NCBI RefSeq assembly: GCF_964355755.1
Contig: NC_092676.1
Span: forward strand, 14,800,288 to 14,864,287
DNA from: Antedon mediterranea
Lineage: Eukaryota; Echinodermata; Crinoidea; Comatulida; Antedonidae
DNA length: 64,000 bases
Direction of reading: 5' to 3'
The notes beneath the pieces were generated by a model that had not been told where the DNA came from, made no database searches, and saw only the letters and a program-made list of their open reading frames with translations. Position numbers and translations under genes: made by a program. Positions 20,538-32,800 of this stretch are shown one piece after another. Each line of letters opens with the position of its first letter. The first letter of the stretch is position 1.

Positions 20538-21418
20538 GCCAAATGTTCATAAAAGAAGTATTCATGCTTGTAATATTGTTTCAGTGCGTGATAGTTAATA
20601 TTTATTACCGAGGTTAATCATTATTTATGTGAGCATAAAGTCGATAAGGTAATTTGTAATAGTAGGCCTATGTACTTTGGTATAGTGACATCAGGTTGAA
20701 TTTTTTTCTTAAAGATGTATTGTCCCCTGAAAAAATAATTCAGAACATTTTTTTGTTGAATATTCCATTTTAATGTAACATAATAGTTATCCACTTTGAC
20801 CAAAAATTGGATCGAAAAAAAAATGTATTTACCCGAAAAAATGTAGGCCTAATTTAAAGAAAAACATTATCAAATTGGCTGCCAGCCAATGGATTTTTTG
20901 TTGAATTTAACCATTTATTTTGTCATTTTATAAGTGAAAACATTATTTTTGTTTCATTTTTTTTCCTATGGAATTGATTAACTTTATTAAAACTATAAAA
21001 TAACATATTCAAAGTCTGATTTAATTAATCTTCATTTTTCATGTTTTTGGGGGACAATACATCTTTAAATATTACATTTTAATTGTTTTATAAATGTACA
21101 TTGTTTTTTCAAATTTACAGATTAAAATTTTACGATGAATTCGAATTTAACCGTTGTTAAATTTCTAATGTGTTTATTTTTATTGTAATTCTTTTCTGTT
21201 ATCATGCAATTAAGATGAAAAATGTTACTTTTTTTCTGCTGCTAAATTTTATGAATGTGTTTTTATGTATATATTGAATAAAATAAACCAGTAATATATA
21301 GCTGTTGTGATGATATTTTGTAAATTTGCGCCAAAATAACAAAGAACGCCTACCCAATAGAACAATCACAATAGAAGTAATTACCGACTACAGCGCAGAC
21401 GACCGTGATTGGTCACAT
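20538..21418. repeat. Copy of the H4-H2A spacer, right piece
   Basis: 20538-20708 matches about 682-865, and 21068-21418 matches about 890-1245 (GATTAAAATTTTACGATGAA, CGCCAAAATAACAAAGAACG, GTGATTGGTCACA). It carries the CCAAT motifs of the H2A promoter but stops before the TATA box; no H2A gene follows. Confidence 0.88.
20713..21064. mobile_element. TTAA-flanked MITE, copy 1
   Basis: 352 bp beginning AGATGTATTGTCC and ending GGACAATACATCT (inverted ends), with TTAA on both sides (20709-20712 and 21065-21068). TTAA duplications are typical of piggyBac-type elements. A second copy lies at 56019-56367. Confidence 0.85.
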
Positions 21419-21429
21419 GATTGACTGAT

Positions 21430-21556
21430 TGATTTTTTCAGAATCTTTAATGATTTATGATATATAGGATTTTGCTAAAGCAAATGATGGGATTCGATCC
21501 CGGTACCCCTAAGTCGGTTGCACTACACATTGAGCCATCTGAACACCTGAAATAAA
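21430..21556 (-). repeat. tRNA-like SINE head (fragment)
   Basis: On the - strand, CAGATGGCTCAATGTGTAGT followed by GGGATCGAATCCC resembles the A and B boxes of a tRNA-derived SINE promoter. No cloverleaf with a good anticodon arm was found. Confidence 0.45.
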
Positions 21557-21559
21557 AAT

Positions 21560-23060
21560 CAAAGAAAGATTTCTCGTGCATTCGGTATGTGGTGATGCAA
21601 ATAGATTATTACATACAAAACTAAATCGTGATTTTTACTATGATGACATCTTCAAAAATTGTAAAAAGTGGCATATCGTGAAAGTTCATACTTTTTATAT
21701 ATTAGTTTCCACTAATACGATATTATTCCATATTTCTATCTCAGGAAGATATTATAAAGGGTTTTTGAACAAAAGTTCTGATTTCATCGGTAGATTTTCA
21801 ACTCAGTGCGCGCTTAGAAGCAATTTCCGGGTCCACGGGGAGGGCCAGGGTTCACCTTGCAACTTCCTGGTTTCAACTAAGTTGGTGACGATAGCCATTT
21901 TAGTTTTTCGGACCGCCCGTGTGAAGGTGCAGTAGCAAAATAAAAATTATACTCATGCAAATTAATAAAGATTACATTCAGAAAGTGAAGGAGACACCGT
22001 GGTTGCTTACATTTAGTTTTCTTATGATGTGAAATATTTTGAAAAGCGTATCAAGAAATAAGTAAAAAATTCAGGATCACATTTGTAAATACCAGTCCAA
22101 TTAACATAACTCATTCCGAAGATAGACATTGTCTTTAATGCGGTATGATAGGTTATATGATTAAGAAGAAATTAAATTTAGGTCATAATAATAATAAGGC
22201 AACTGATCATATATCATCAGCAATAAGTATACCAAATGTAATTTCCGAGGCAATTTGGTTTGTAAAATAATTATCATTTAAGGTTGCACTGCTTGTGATT
22301 CTAGTTGGTTTAGAGATAGTTGGAAAGAAGAACATTAATATTATTAGTAAGATCATGAGTATGGCATTTTATCAATTCAATGTTAAAGTCCCCCATAAGT
22401 TGCATTTGTTATTTATCTTCATTAATACATTCTCAAAATTATTTGCAAACAATTCAATTGATTTATTATTTCTGTGGATAATCTCAATAACCACCTCCTT
22501 TCCCGTTTAATCTCTTGTTGGCGATCATCAGCAAAAAAACGCCTGCTACCGCCATTTTTAGTTTTAATTATTAACCACGCTGACACCGACCATGGAATAA
22601 ACGCATCTGCCCTCGTTCCTGTATTTTTCACGTTTCACCAGTGTATTTCTACCTTCCCTAACACCTGTATAAATATCGTCAGTGATGAATATGCTTTCGA
22701 ATTATTATCATTATTTTATAGGCATTTCGGTGCATTTCGTAGGAATCTCTGTATCGACGAAAAAGTTGACAAAAATGGGACGATGGAACGGACAGCTAAC
22801 AAAATCAATTTTAGAGTAAATATTGTTTCGATTGTTATCAAGCTTACTTTAATTTCTTCCATATTATTAACTCCCATTTCAAGATCTTAATTAGCGCTAT
22901 TATGATCTCTATTACTTTTCCTGAGCTCTGCCCAGACTCTGATCATACCGTATAAAGTCGAGTATGTACACCTCTTTCTTACACTATCTTAACTAAACTA
23001 TATTAAACATGTTTTACTTAAATCAGTACGGAAAGTGTATATACAGACAAAGAACATTAA
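21560..23060. other. Unassigned AT-rich region
   Basis: Open frames of 119 codons (21576-21935) and 138 codons (22474-22890) are present but show no recognisable domain, and I do not call them genes. A CACGGGGAGGGCCAGGGTTC block near 21833 is less AT-rich than its surroundings. Confidence 0.5.
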
Positions 23061-23180
23061 TTCTAATCCACCCGGTGATATACTGAAAATGTATTAATTA
23101 ATTTGAAACGATAAGATGAGGAAATCTGTGAGAATGAGAAAAAGTCGCCAAACCGAGATTCGAACCTCACCTCACCACAA
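23040..23180 (-). repeat. SINE fragment (tRNA-derived family of 26.6-27.5 kb)
   Basis: Contains the family tail (ATTAATTCTAATCCACCCGG, GAAACGATAAGATGAGGAAA, AGAATGAGAAAAAGTCGCC) and a damaged tRNA-like head. Confidence 0.7.
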
Positions 23181-23815
23181 TTGTACGCACGCAAGCAGAA
23201 GGTTTAGAATTAATGTTCTATACCGAATGTTCTATGCCTAAACAGTATATTATATATAAATAATGGATGTTCACATTGAACTTTTGTAACATACTTTACA
23301 TTGCAAAACAATTATATATGTTTTTTTTAAATATATTAAATGTTATATTTATTTGGATTTTATAATCACACCTACTGTAGTGTTAATTATGTCAACGAAC
23401 ACACAAACAATTCTAGGCCTAGCTATGCTAATAAAGCGTCTATAGCTAGGTCTAGGCCTATAGTTATTTAGGCTAGAAAGGCAGCAATACCGTTACGAAA
23501 CTTCACCAGGAACTGTTCTAGGATAATTTTGTGTTTTCCAACGATCCAACGTCTTTTAGAGTTGTTCCCATTAATTATTCAAAACCATACAAACGATAAC
23601 GCTAATTTAAAAATGCTTTTTTGGCCTACATTAGTAGGCCTAGGCCTATGATGTGTATATCCAGTGAGTTATCTGGTATATCCGTCGCGAAACGAGAGTT
23701 CAATGTGTGAATTAAGCGGCGCTGTTGTATTTTACGTTCAGAATTACAGTAATATTCGTAATTGTTTTTTTCGTCCCCGGATTTTTTTTCGTACTCTAAA
23801 GAAGTATTATAGTTA

Positions 23816-24060
23816 GGGCGTGTGGCGCTGTGTGTTGGACGTTCGACTACTGATCGTTAGACCGAGGTTCGAATCCAACTCTCGCCGCATTGCTTGTATC
23901 CTTAGGCAAGATACTTTACTTACGTTTGCCTCTCTCCACCCAGGTGTATAATTGGGAACCCGGTTAGACCAAGACATAACTCTGCGCTGATTACTAGCTG
24001 CATATATGGGAGTATGTTTCCATAGGTGTTTGATCAGGAAATAATAATAAAAATGAACTA
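23816..24060 (+). repeat. tRNA-derived SINE, second family
   Basis: The tRNA-like head has a B box (GAGGTTCGAATCC). It is followed by TTAGGCAAGATACTTTACTT and TGCCTCTCTCCACCCAGGTG, a domain common in invertebrate SINEs, and it ends in an AATAATAATAAAAA tail. Confidence 0.7.
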
Positions 24061-24343
24061 TTACTATTATTATTTTTATTAAACGAACGTTCAATAGTGT
24101 GTACTATTGCACGCCATGTGACCCAAGATCATTCAATCAAATGTCAGGAATTTATTTATTTTTATCATATAAATCTATTTATTTTACTATAGATATTGTA
24201 CATTTTAACCGCGGTAATTAAACATCGCATTTTATACAGTGATTTCTATGTCAATTATTATATATTAATTATTATTATTATATACATAATATCTCTAATT
24301 CTTATTGTACAAAACCTATAATATTATTTATTTCTTTCTGTAC

Positions 24344-24640
24344 AGGTTTGTGTGTACCGATGATAATATCGGACTAGCATGTGATAGGCATGGGTTCGAG
24401 CCTATCAGTACAACATTAAATATTACTTTCATTGTCTCATCCTTCGGATGAGACGTAAAGCCGTTGGTCCCGTGTACATAGTGCACGTTAATGAACTTGA
24501 TACACGTTTCGTAAAGAGTAGTATATCGTCCCCCGGTGTGCTGATCTGGTAGGTGCTGCACTGCTGGCTGCCGTGGGTCCATGGAGAGCCTAATCCGAAT
24601 TTCCGCAGTTTGAGGACAATTATAAATACAAAAAAAAAAC
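24344..24640 (+). repeat. tRNA-derived SINE, third family
   Basis: Head with a B box GGGTTCGAGCC near 24390, central block CATCCTTCGGATGAGACGTA then GGTCCCGTGTAC (a conserved SINE core seen widely in invertebrates), and an A-rich tail ending near 24640. Confidence 0.7.
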
Positions 24641-25004
24641 AACAAAATAATAGCATATATCCCTTTTCAGCGTGATCCATCAAGGCGCCATTTTGCGAAT
24701 TCTTAATTCATAATCGAAATATCCATAACCGCTTGTTAAATATCAATCAAATTGAATATAATGTACGCACACGTCACGTACCGGTACGTGTACATAGAAA
24801 TTTGTGCGCGTAATCGCCGGTATTTTAATTCATATTTGCTCTTCGTGATAAATTATTTTTATTTTATATCTGACCAATTATCTTATCTCCCCGACGCAAG
24901 GTACTACCCGCTGCTACCTGGGCTCAAACCTAATCATAGGAATCAGCGCAAGCTCAGCGGTCTAGAGGTACGGTATTAACGTCAGGCTAGTGAGGTCGTG
25001 CTTA

Positions 25005-25324
25005 TTATGCATCATTGTTAAATAAACTTGAGCAACTTATTTCCGAGTCTGTTAAGATATCCGTTTCCTGAAGGCGATCCATAAAGCTGTCTGATACCGG
25101 TAAACTGTGAATTGCTATATCAGATCGATATAATACTCCCTTACTTAATGTGTTAATCTCATTCTTTTTTGAAATCATAACATCACATTCACTAGTACTT
25201 TCTTCTGCAGACTTTAAAGAATAGTCTAGTTGAATTGTGTTAGTCTTAGTAATACATCTTCTGCCAAGCGTTTCCACAATCTTATCATTAGAGTGTAAGC
25301 CTACTGCCATTATGTAGCTTTGTG
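25005..25324 (-). CDS. GABBR2: GABBR2-like last exon Q (C-terminal tail, tentative)
   Basis: About 105 codons ending in FNNDA-stop at 25005-25007. It is Ser/Asp/Thr-rich ([38 protein letters not shown]), as expected for an intracellular receptor tail but not alignable to vertebrate GB2 by eye. The acceptor AACAG/CACAAAG at 25324 keeps the phase set by exon P. The better-looking acceptor TTTGTAG at 25347 would give only six residues and a stop. A missed exon in the 3.1-kb intron is possible. Confidence 0.5.
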
Positions 25325-26770
25325 CTGTTAGGTATTCGTTGGAATTCCTACAAAAATGTAAGGCAAGAAAACATTTATAAATTTAGGAGAAACATAACTA
25401 AATGCTACCGAAAATCTCGAAAATTAAAATGTCTGAAAATGAAAATAAATTGTTGAAAGGTTAATTACTTGTTACTAGGATTAAACAATGTTCGATATGA
25501 GCTTAGTGAAATAAAAATTAGGTTAAATAAAACAAGGCCATATACATGCTATTTGTTAAATTGTTATGAATAGTTATGTCAACTTCATAATATAATAGTT
25601 TACTTGATGAAATAAAGGAAATGAATAATGTATTATTTACCTCCGCCAAGGAGGTATGTAGTCGATCGCGCGTGTTTGTCTGTCTGTTTGTTTGTTAGCA
25701 GAATTACTCAAAAATGTATTGCAAGATCTTTACCAAATAAAAATACAGATAGAACCACTCCATTGAATTTTGGAGAAAATCTGGACCACGGTCCCAATTC
25801 TGGACCACTTATTAGTAGTTTTTCAGACCTTCTAGGCAATTTTCAAAAGCCGGCGAACAGTCTTAAAGTAAACTGAAATTGCGTTTTCTCGAGAAGTATC
25901 TGTCCAAAAACTTGATTTTTGTACAAGAGACAAGAGTTTTTGATTATTTGTTATTGTCGCCGTCGTAACAAATTTATAATTCTGTCGAACCAATAACATA
26001 CAGTATTTCCTTACCCATGATCAGATATGCTGCATATCGTAGGTTCTTCAACACATACAGTGATAGGCAATGGAGATACTTTTTCCGAATGTGTTGTTGC
26101 CAGTGATGTTAACTTGTCTATAAAAAAACCCATCAGTATAACATAATTAGTTGCGAGTTTTAGTTAAGAGTTTAGTTCTTTTTAATGGTTTCGTGATCTT
26201 TTCTAATTGGTCAAAATCGTAAACTGATTTCCCAACCCTGAAGTCTACTGGTCTTGATATGACTACGGTATTGCATAACGATTGTGATGTGGTTTTATTT
26301 CATGAATGAAAAGCAAACAAACAAACTAACCGATAGGCCTAAATAAACCCGGTTGTGTTGTAATAACAATTATCACCACTGGTGGAATAGTGGAAAGTAT
26401 GAAGAAAAAAAAATCAATTTCTGCGCTTTCAACTGGCTTTGTGTGTAACGCTAAAAATGACCCGAGTTGCGATAAATTGTTTAAACATTTATTTTGCGCT
26501 TTAATTTTTAAATTTTAAGCGACCGTACGCGCTTAATTTATAGCGCACATGGTCCTAAAAGTTTATTATAATATTAAGCCTACTACTGTAAAGGTTTATA
26601 TATATATTATATATTAATAAGACTCCAGTGGTCTAATGGTTAGGACAACTGCATATCAAGCAGACGGTCCGAGTTCGAGTTTCGGTTGGGGCAACTTTTT
26701 CTCATTCTCACAGATTTCCTCATCTTTATCGTTTCAAATTAATTAATTAAATTTCAGTATATCGCCGGGC

Positions 26771-26854
<84 letters not shown>

Positions 26855-29800
26855 ACAGGCAAAGAATTAATATATAATAACAAATCAGGCAAAGAACATT
26901 AATTCTAAACCGCCCGGTGATATACTGAAATTTAATTAATTAATTGGAAACGATAAAGATGAGGAAATCTGTGAGAATGAGAAAAAGTCGCCCCAACCGA
27001 GACTCGAACTCGGACCGCCTGCTTGATATGCAGATGTCCTAACCATTAGACCACTGGGGCTTTCATGGTATTGTTCGAACTCGATTGGATAGCGACTCTT
27101 TAACATTCTCGGCGTGGTACGGCGGAACAGCACTAGTCCTCAGTTGTACGCACGCGCAACAGAGATCAAATTGATACGCCCTCATCTTTCAGTATTTTTA
27201 TTCACGAGGCGGGATCTCCGAAGAGATACTTTTATATATATAAACACAACAGGCAAAGAACATTAATTCTAAACCGCCCGGTGATATACTGAAATTTAAT
27301 TAATTAATTTGAAACGATAAAGATGAGGAAATCTGTGAGAATGAGAAAAAGTCGCCCCAACCGAGACTCGAACTCGGACCGCCTGCTTGATATGCAGATG
27401 TCCTAACCATTAGACCACTGGGGCTTTCATGGTATTGTTCGAACTCGATTGGATAGCGACTCTTTAACATTCTCGGCGTGGTACTGTAAATTATAGAAAC
27501 AGTGCTCATATTCGGAACATGATCTCATAATCACGTCGAGCATAGCTCATTGGCAAAAGTTCCGTATTTTTTAGTTGTATGATATATATATATATATAAT
27601 ATAGGCCTAATTCGACATTATTGAGTATCCTGTAAAAGAGGAAAACACGTTTCTTGTCACATGATGCAGGATCCCAAAGAAAAATATAACAAGAACAACA
27701 AACAACTACAAAGCAACAAAAACATTTCAGAAAGAAATAGCATTTCCTATTACATTTCGTCAAAATGTTCCATTACAATGAATATAAATATTATACGCTC
27801 CGAGTACCAATATATTGTTGATAGACCAAAGGGTTACGGAGATAGGGCCAATTGGGCACCATTTTGATCTTGGGGCTGTTACCATGGTTACGGGATCGTG
27901 AAAATTTGTTACCTAGCATTTTTGGTATCCTAGCACCATAATAAAGTGAAATCAAGTGAAATCTCACTTTGGGCATTAAAATCCTACGAAGACCTTGACC
28001 ATGACCTTGACTATGACCTTGACTATGACCTTGACTATGGATTAAATCAGTTTTTACATTTCAGTTATTCACATTAATTTCATTCCAGGTTTTTTAGTTG
28101 GAATCAGAACTCCAAGTATTTCCAAGGTTTTTCTGATGTAAAGGGTAAAAGAAATTTTTTTTTTTTTTTTTCATTTTCTGGAATGACAATTTTTTTGGAT
28201 ATATAATCTTACAATATCCATATTTTTATTGAAAACATCGTAGCATACATGTAATTGACGCGAGACTAAATAAACCGAATGATATTATGCAAACACAAAT
28301 AGTATACAAATCTGGAAGACTAGGATAGAGGGACAAGGAATTTGGTAAAAAATTTAAATATTATTAAAACAATTATTTTGGTATTGCTTATTTAAAATTG
28401 TTAATTTGTTCACCATTTCGAGTTTCATTCAAGCTGTGTATGTTTACTTACCAGAATATTCTGATTTTACATTTTGATGCTGATAAGGTAACTGGTTCTT
28501 ATTATCCCTTTGAGGGATTACGTCAATCTCTAAAGCTGATACTTTCTGTTCAAGTCGTTCAATCTCCACTTCACACTGGAATAATACAAAGATATTAATA
28601 TAACTAACCTAATGTGCATGTGTGTCGTTATTTGACATTTAGAGTTCATGGAAATGAAAGCAATTTATCACGTAAGATATAAAGAACAATTAGGCCTATC
28701 GACTGTGAAATGAACTTTTTGCGTTACTTACGTGCTATGCGCACACAAAATGCGCGCATGACAAATTAGAAAATTTGTTTATTTTTTAACATTTTTAAAC
28801 GCTCAAATGATGATGCTCTAATTTGATTAGAAATAAAATGTCAGATAATTTCAGATAATCTAACAAAATCTCTGTAGAAAGAAATGACTAAGAAGAAGAA
28901 AACAGATTTATACAATAACAATAGATGATCATTTTATTCTAAATGATCACCTAATAAAGATTTATACAATAACAATAGTCACGTCCGATTTTAACAGCAA
29001 ATCTTTACTTTGGATGATAAAAAGTAAAACCGTGGTTTGGTAACTTACGACGTCGAATGTGTGGTGTGTGTTTTTGCAAAAAATAATTATTATCATAATA
29101 TTGAAATTATTATTAATTATTATAATAATAATAATATCAATCAACGTAAAAGAGAATGGACGTTTCATAGACGCTTGTGCTAGAGATAAATCCTTATTTG
29201 AGGTGTCAATGGTGGATTTGGAGATCTGGTTGACTGGTCAAATAGTTGTACAAGATTACATTCTTCCATTGCTTAGTTGAGTTTTATTGTACTGGCATTT
29301 TGAGAGAGAAAGTTTGTATTTAGATCGCCAATGAGAATGTAGTCGTTCTCATGGACTTACTTCTTCGTAATACGAAATTGTGGCTGATGTACGACGCGTC
29401 GTAGTTACAATGAGAAATTAATTGAAATCGGTATACATTTTCCGGGAACAAGTACGCATGTTGAATTGTAAACAAGTAAACCCCACCCAACAAATCCGGG
29501 ACCGAGTGTTATACACCAAATACGCTGTCTGTTAAGTTTAGTTGCGATCTCAGTTTACACCTAACATAATATGAGGGCCATGCACATCACATCAAAACCC
29601 TAGGACTACATTTCTAATTATCATACCTGTTGTAATCTTTTTTCTGCTGAGCTGTTTTCAGAGGTAAGCTTTTCTATTTTTTTCCCATTATCATTTACCG
29701 AATGGAGTGGTGTACGTTCAGATCGTATTACAGCCCTTACTCGGTCATTTGCATTGGGATTTTTCTGTAATTCAATGATCTAAAAAAAATATAATTGCAA

Positions 29801-32800
29801 AGATTCGGTTATATATTGTAATATTAAATGTAAATATAGGTTATTAAAGATAATTTTGACAAATGGCGCTGAGCTCTGCCAGACCAAAGGGCTACCTCTA
29901 ATACAAAACAATCAATTGGCTTCCTCAAAATTCTAGTAACAGACACCAGTGAGTATCAAAACAGTACCATCCATAATCTGTACACTTATTGATAACTTTA
30001 TTAATTGCTTTAATCCAAAACTCTTCAATATACTTCTCTACTTTCAATATAAATTAATCAATCTCGGAATTAAAGAGCATGTATAAAAGGCACTGTTTTG
30101 GGGAAAATAACAATAAAGTGAGTAGGCCCACTACAAACATCATCTGATTTATGAATTTAATGTCAACATGAAGGTTAACGGTAAGCATAATTTCAATTCA
30201 CGGGAAATAAATGAAAAACTTTAAAAAATTGTTAAATAGATTGTGTCTACTTCGTTAAAATCAATTTACCTAACGTACCTTTTTTTATTAGCTATTGAAG
30301 TTCTTTCGTGTAAAATTAGAAATGACAACAGAATAAAAGGAATAAATGTTGGAAATAGAGAAATTCAATTAGTTCAAAGCTAAATCTATGGAAATCCAGA
30401 AATCTTACCTTGGCCGGAAAAAATTGTATTAATTAAATGTTATGGCATTTTTAATGTTATACATCTTGAATCATGTATTTCGGTCTCAGATAATGTTATA
30501 AAGGAAGTACAGTCTATTTGTTATAATTTTGTTATGGAGAGGAGGAAAGGGTATGGTAAAACAAACACAATTATTGGTACAATTGAGGATGGAGGCCTCA
30601 ACATGATTGATGTTACATCTTTTATTAAGGCTTTAGGCCTACAAGTCAAATGGGTACAACGTTTTTATTCAGAAAACTTTGCTGTTTAAGGAAACTGTTT
30701 TTTAAAGTCTTTACAGCTAAATGGGTAGTGATGTTTAATTTAATTGTAATATTGACAACACATTTGTAAGGTCATGGCAAATTTTTTCACAATTTTGTGA
30801 AGATATAATTAATACTTATATAGATTTGACGAAACCAGAAGGATAGACGTACATTCACAAATTGTATGGAATAATAGTTTTGTCAAAATAGGTGGTAAAA
30901 CGGTTTTGTGAAAATATGTTTTTAAAGAATGGTATTATATTAGTACCGTAAGTGATCTCTATAATACTGACAAATTGTTTAATGACAACCCATAGGCTAT
31001 TTCGAATGAATATTGTTGAAACAAATCCTTGCTCATACTGTAAAATGAATTTTTTTTAAAAATTATAAAACCATCATTTTGGGATATGACGTTAATAATA
31101 ATACTGATATTATTGAAATTAAGCATATTAATTATTAAACCATTGATCTTCACTTGTAGAAGCAGACCATACTCTTTAAACTTGGATCACTTTTTGCGAA
31201 ATCTTCATTTTCATTTTACAATGGAACACCAGAGTATTAGATACAAGGAATCAGAATTTAAAAAGAAATGGAAGCTTTTGTGTGAAATATTTGTACATTT
31301 ACGATTGCAATCAAAAGGAATGAATACGATTTTGCGATATATTGCGTGATTTGGGGTTAAAAAAAATTTTTTTTTTGCTTGCTTATAACAATTGTTATTA
31401 TTTAAGTGATTTGTGATGCTTTTGTGTTGTTTTTTTTTGTCTTTGGAAATCTTTAAAAAGAAAATAGATATAAAAAAAAAACTCTTAGCCTTAGCGGTTT
31501 TTGGTTCACATGTCGTATTCCGGTGTTTTTTTTTGTAATGTTTCATTAGAGCAAATATAATTATTTCACTTCAATGTTTACTTTTTAATCAAAACAAACA
31601 CTATCTAAACAAGGAAAAGACCCATTGCACCAATAAGTCTATTGAATGTTGATAAAAAACAGCCGCAATGAAAATAAAATCGAAATTTCCGGAAATAATT
31701 CACTTCGATCAAACTGTTAAAAAATAGTATATAGGTATATATTTGATATAATCGAGCAGAGGAAAAAGAATCTACAGAATATTCTCCTTCTCATTGATAA
31801 CGTTTAGTGTAAATTTTCATGACATCTTGGTGGTTTATTGAAATTGACATTTTTGAGAAAATTGCCACACAACAATACGTAATAACAATATTTGACATTT
31901 TTTAAACAAGAAAATCACGTAATAAATAAATGAACAAACATTGTAAATGATCATTATTATTAAATTAAATTAATGTTATATTTACCTTAGGAACGAAAAC
32001 TAGTCCTAATGTAAGAGAAGAGCAAAAGATAATGAAAGCAGAGATGATTCCGAACGCAGCATTAGGGCTGTTTTCTATCATAAACATGAGGGCGGCGCCA
32101 CATACACACAGAAGCATTACGTTGTACACACACATTCCGATATATTTACTGTCATTTAATGCAGGAATGCTGACGTGCCGTGTTGACCATGCAAGTAAAC
32201 AACCAAACGTCTGGTAAAAATAAGCAATGCTATCATTAACTAGGATTCGTTCACTTCACAATTTTATAGTAAAACAAATATATGTAAAATGTTAATTATT
32301 GGTTATTAAAATTATTATTATTATTATTATTCGTTATGATTAAACAATTATTTATTTATATACAAATTCAGTCAAAACTACATTAACATTAGAAAGATAT
32401 TAAGAATATACGAATTAAATAAATATGATTTTATAAAAATATCGGTATTATCATTTATAGTAAAAAAATATACAATTTATATTAAAATATATATATATAT
32501 ATTTATATAACATTTTGATTATTAAATGTATTAAAAAGTCAAATAAAATCCGTAAAATGTATGAATTGTTTAATTAGCTTATGATTTAAATAAAAACATA
32601 TCAGTTATGACGTTCAGCTTGGCAATCAAATATGGAATAGTACTTTGTAGCGCGATGTTTTGCATTTCGGTAATTTAATTTGCCAGCATTATGTAGCTTC
32701 ATTTTATGGCCAATGTTGTTGAATTCTGGTAAGAAGTGCCGATGTCTTTCAGATGTCGGAAATTGTTTACCGAATTTGATCGCGAGTGAAGCTCTTCTAT

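Noticed and set aside
21576-21935. 119-codon ORF
   Set aside because: No recognisable domain or gene context.
22474-22890. 138-codon ORF
   Set aside because: No motif found on either strand; probably chance.
26990-27060. tRNA-Asp gene
   Set aside because: The cloverleaf is good, but the sequence is embedded in a repeated leader and tail present in several copies, so it is a SINE head.
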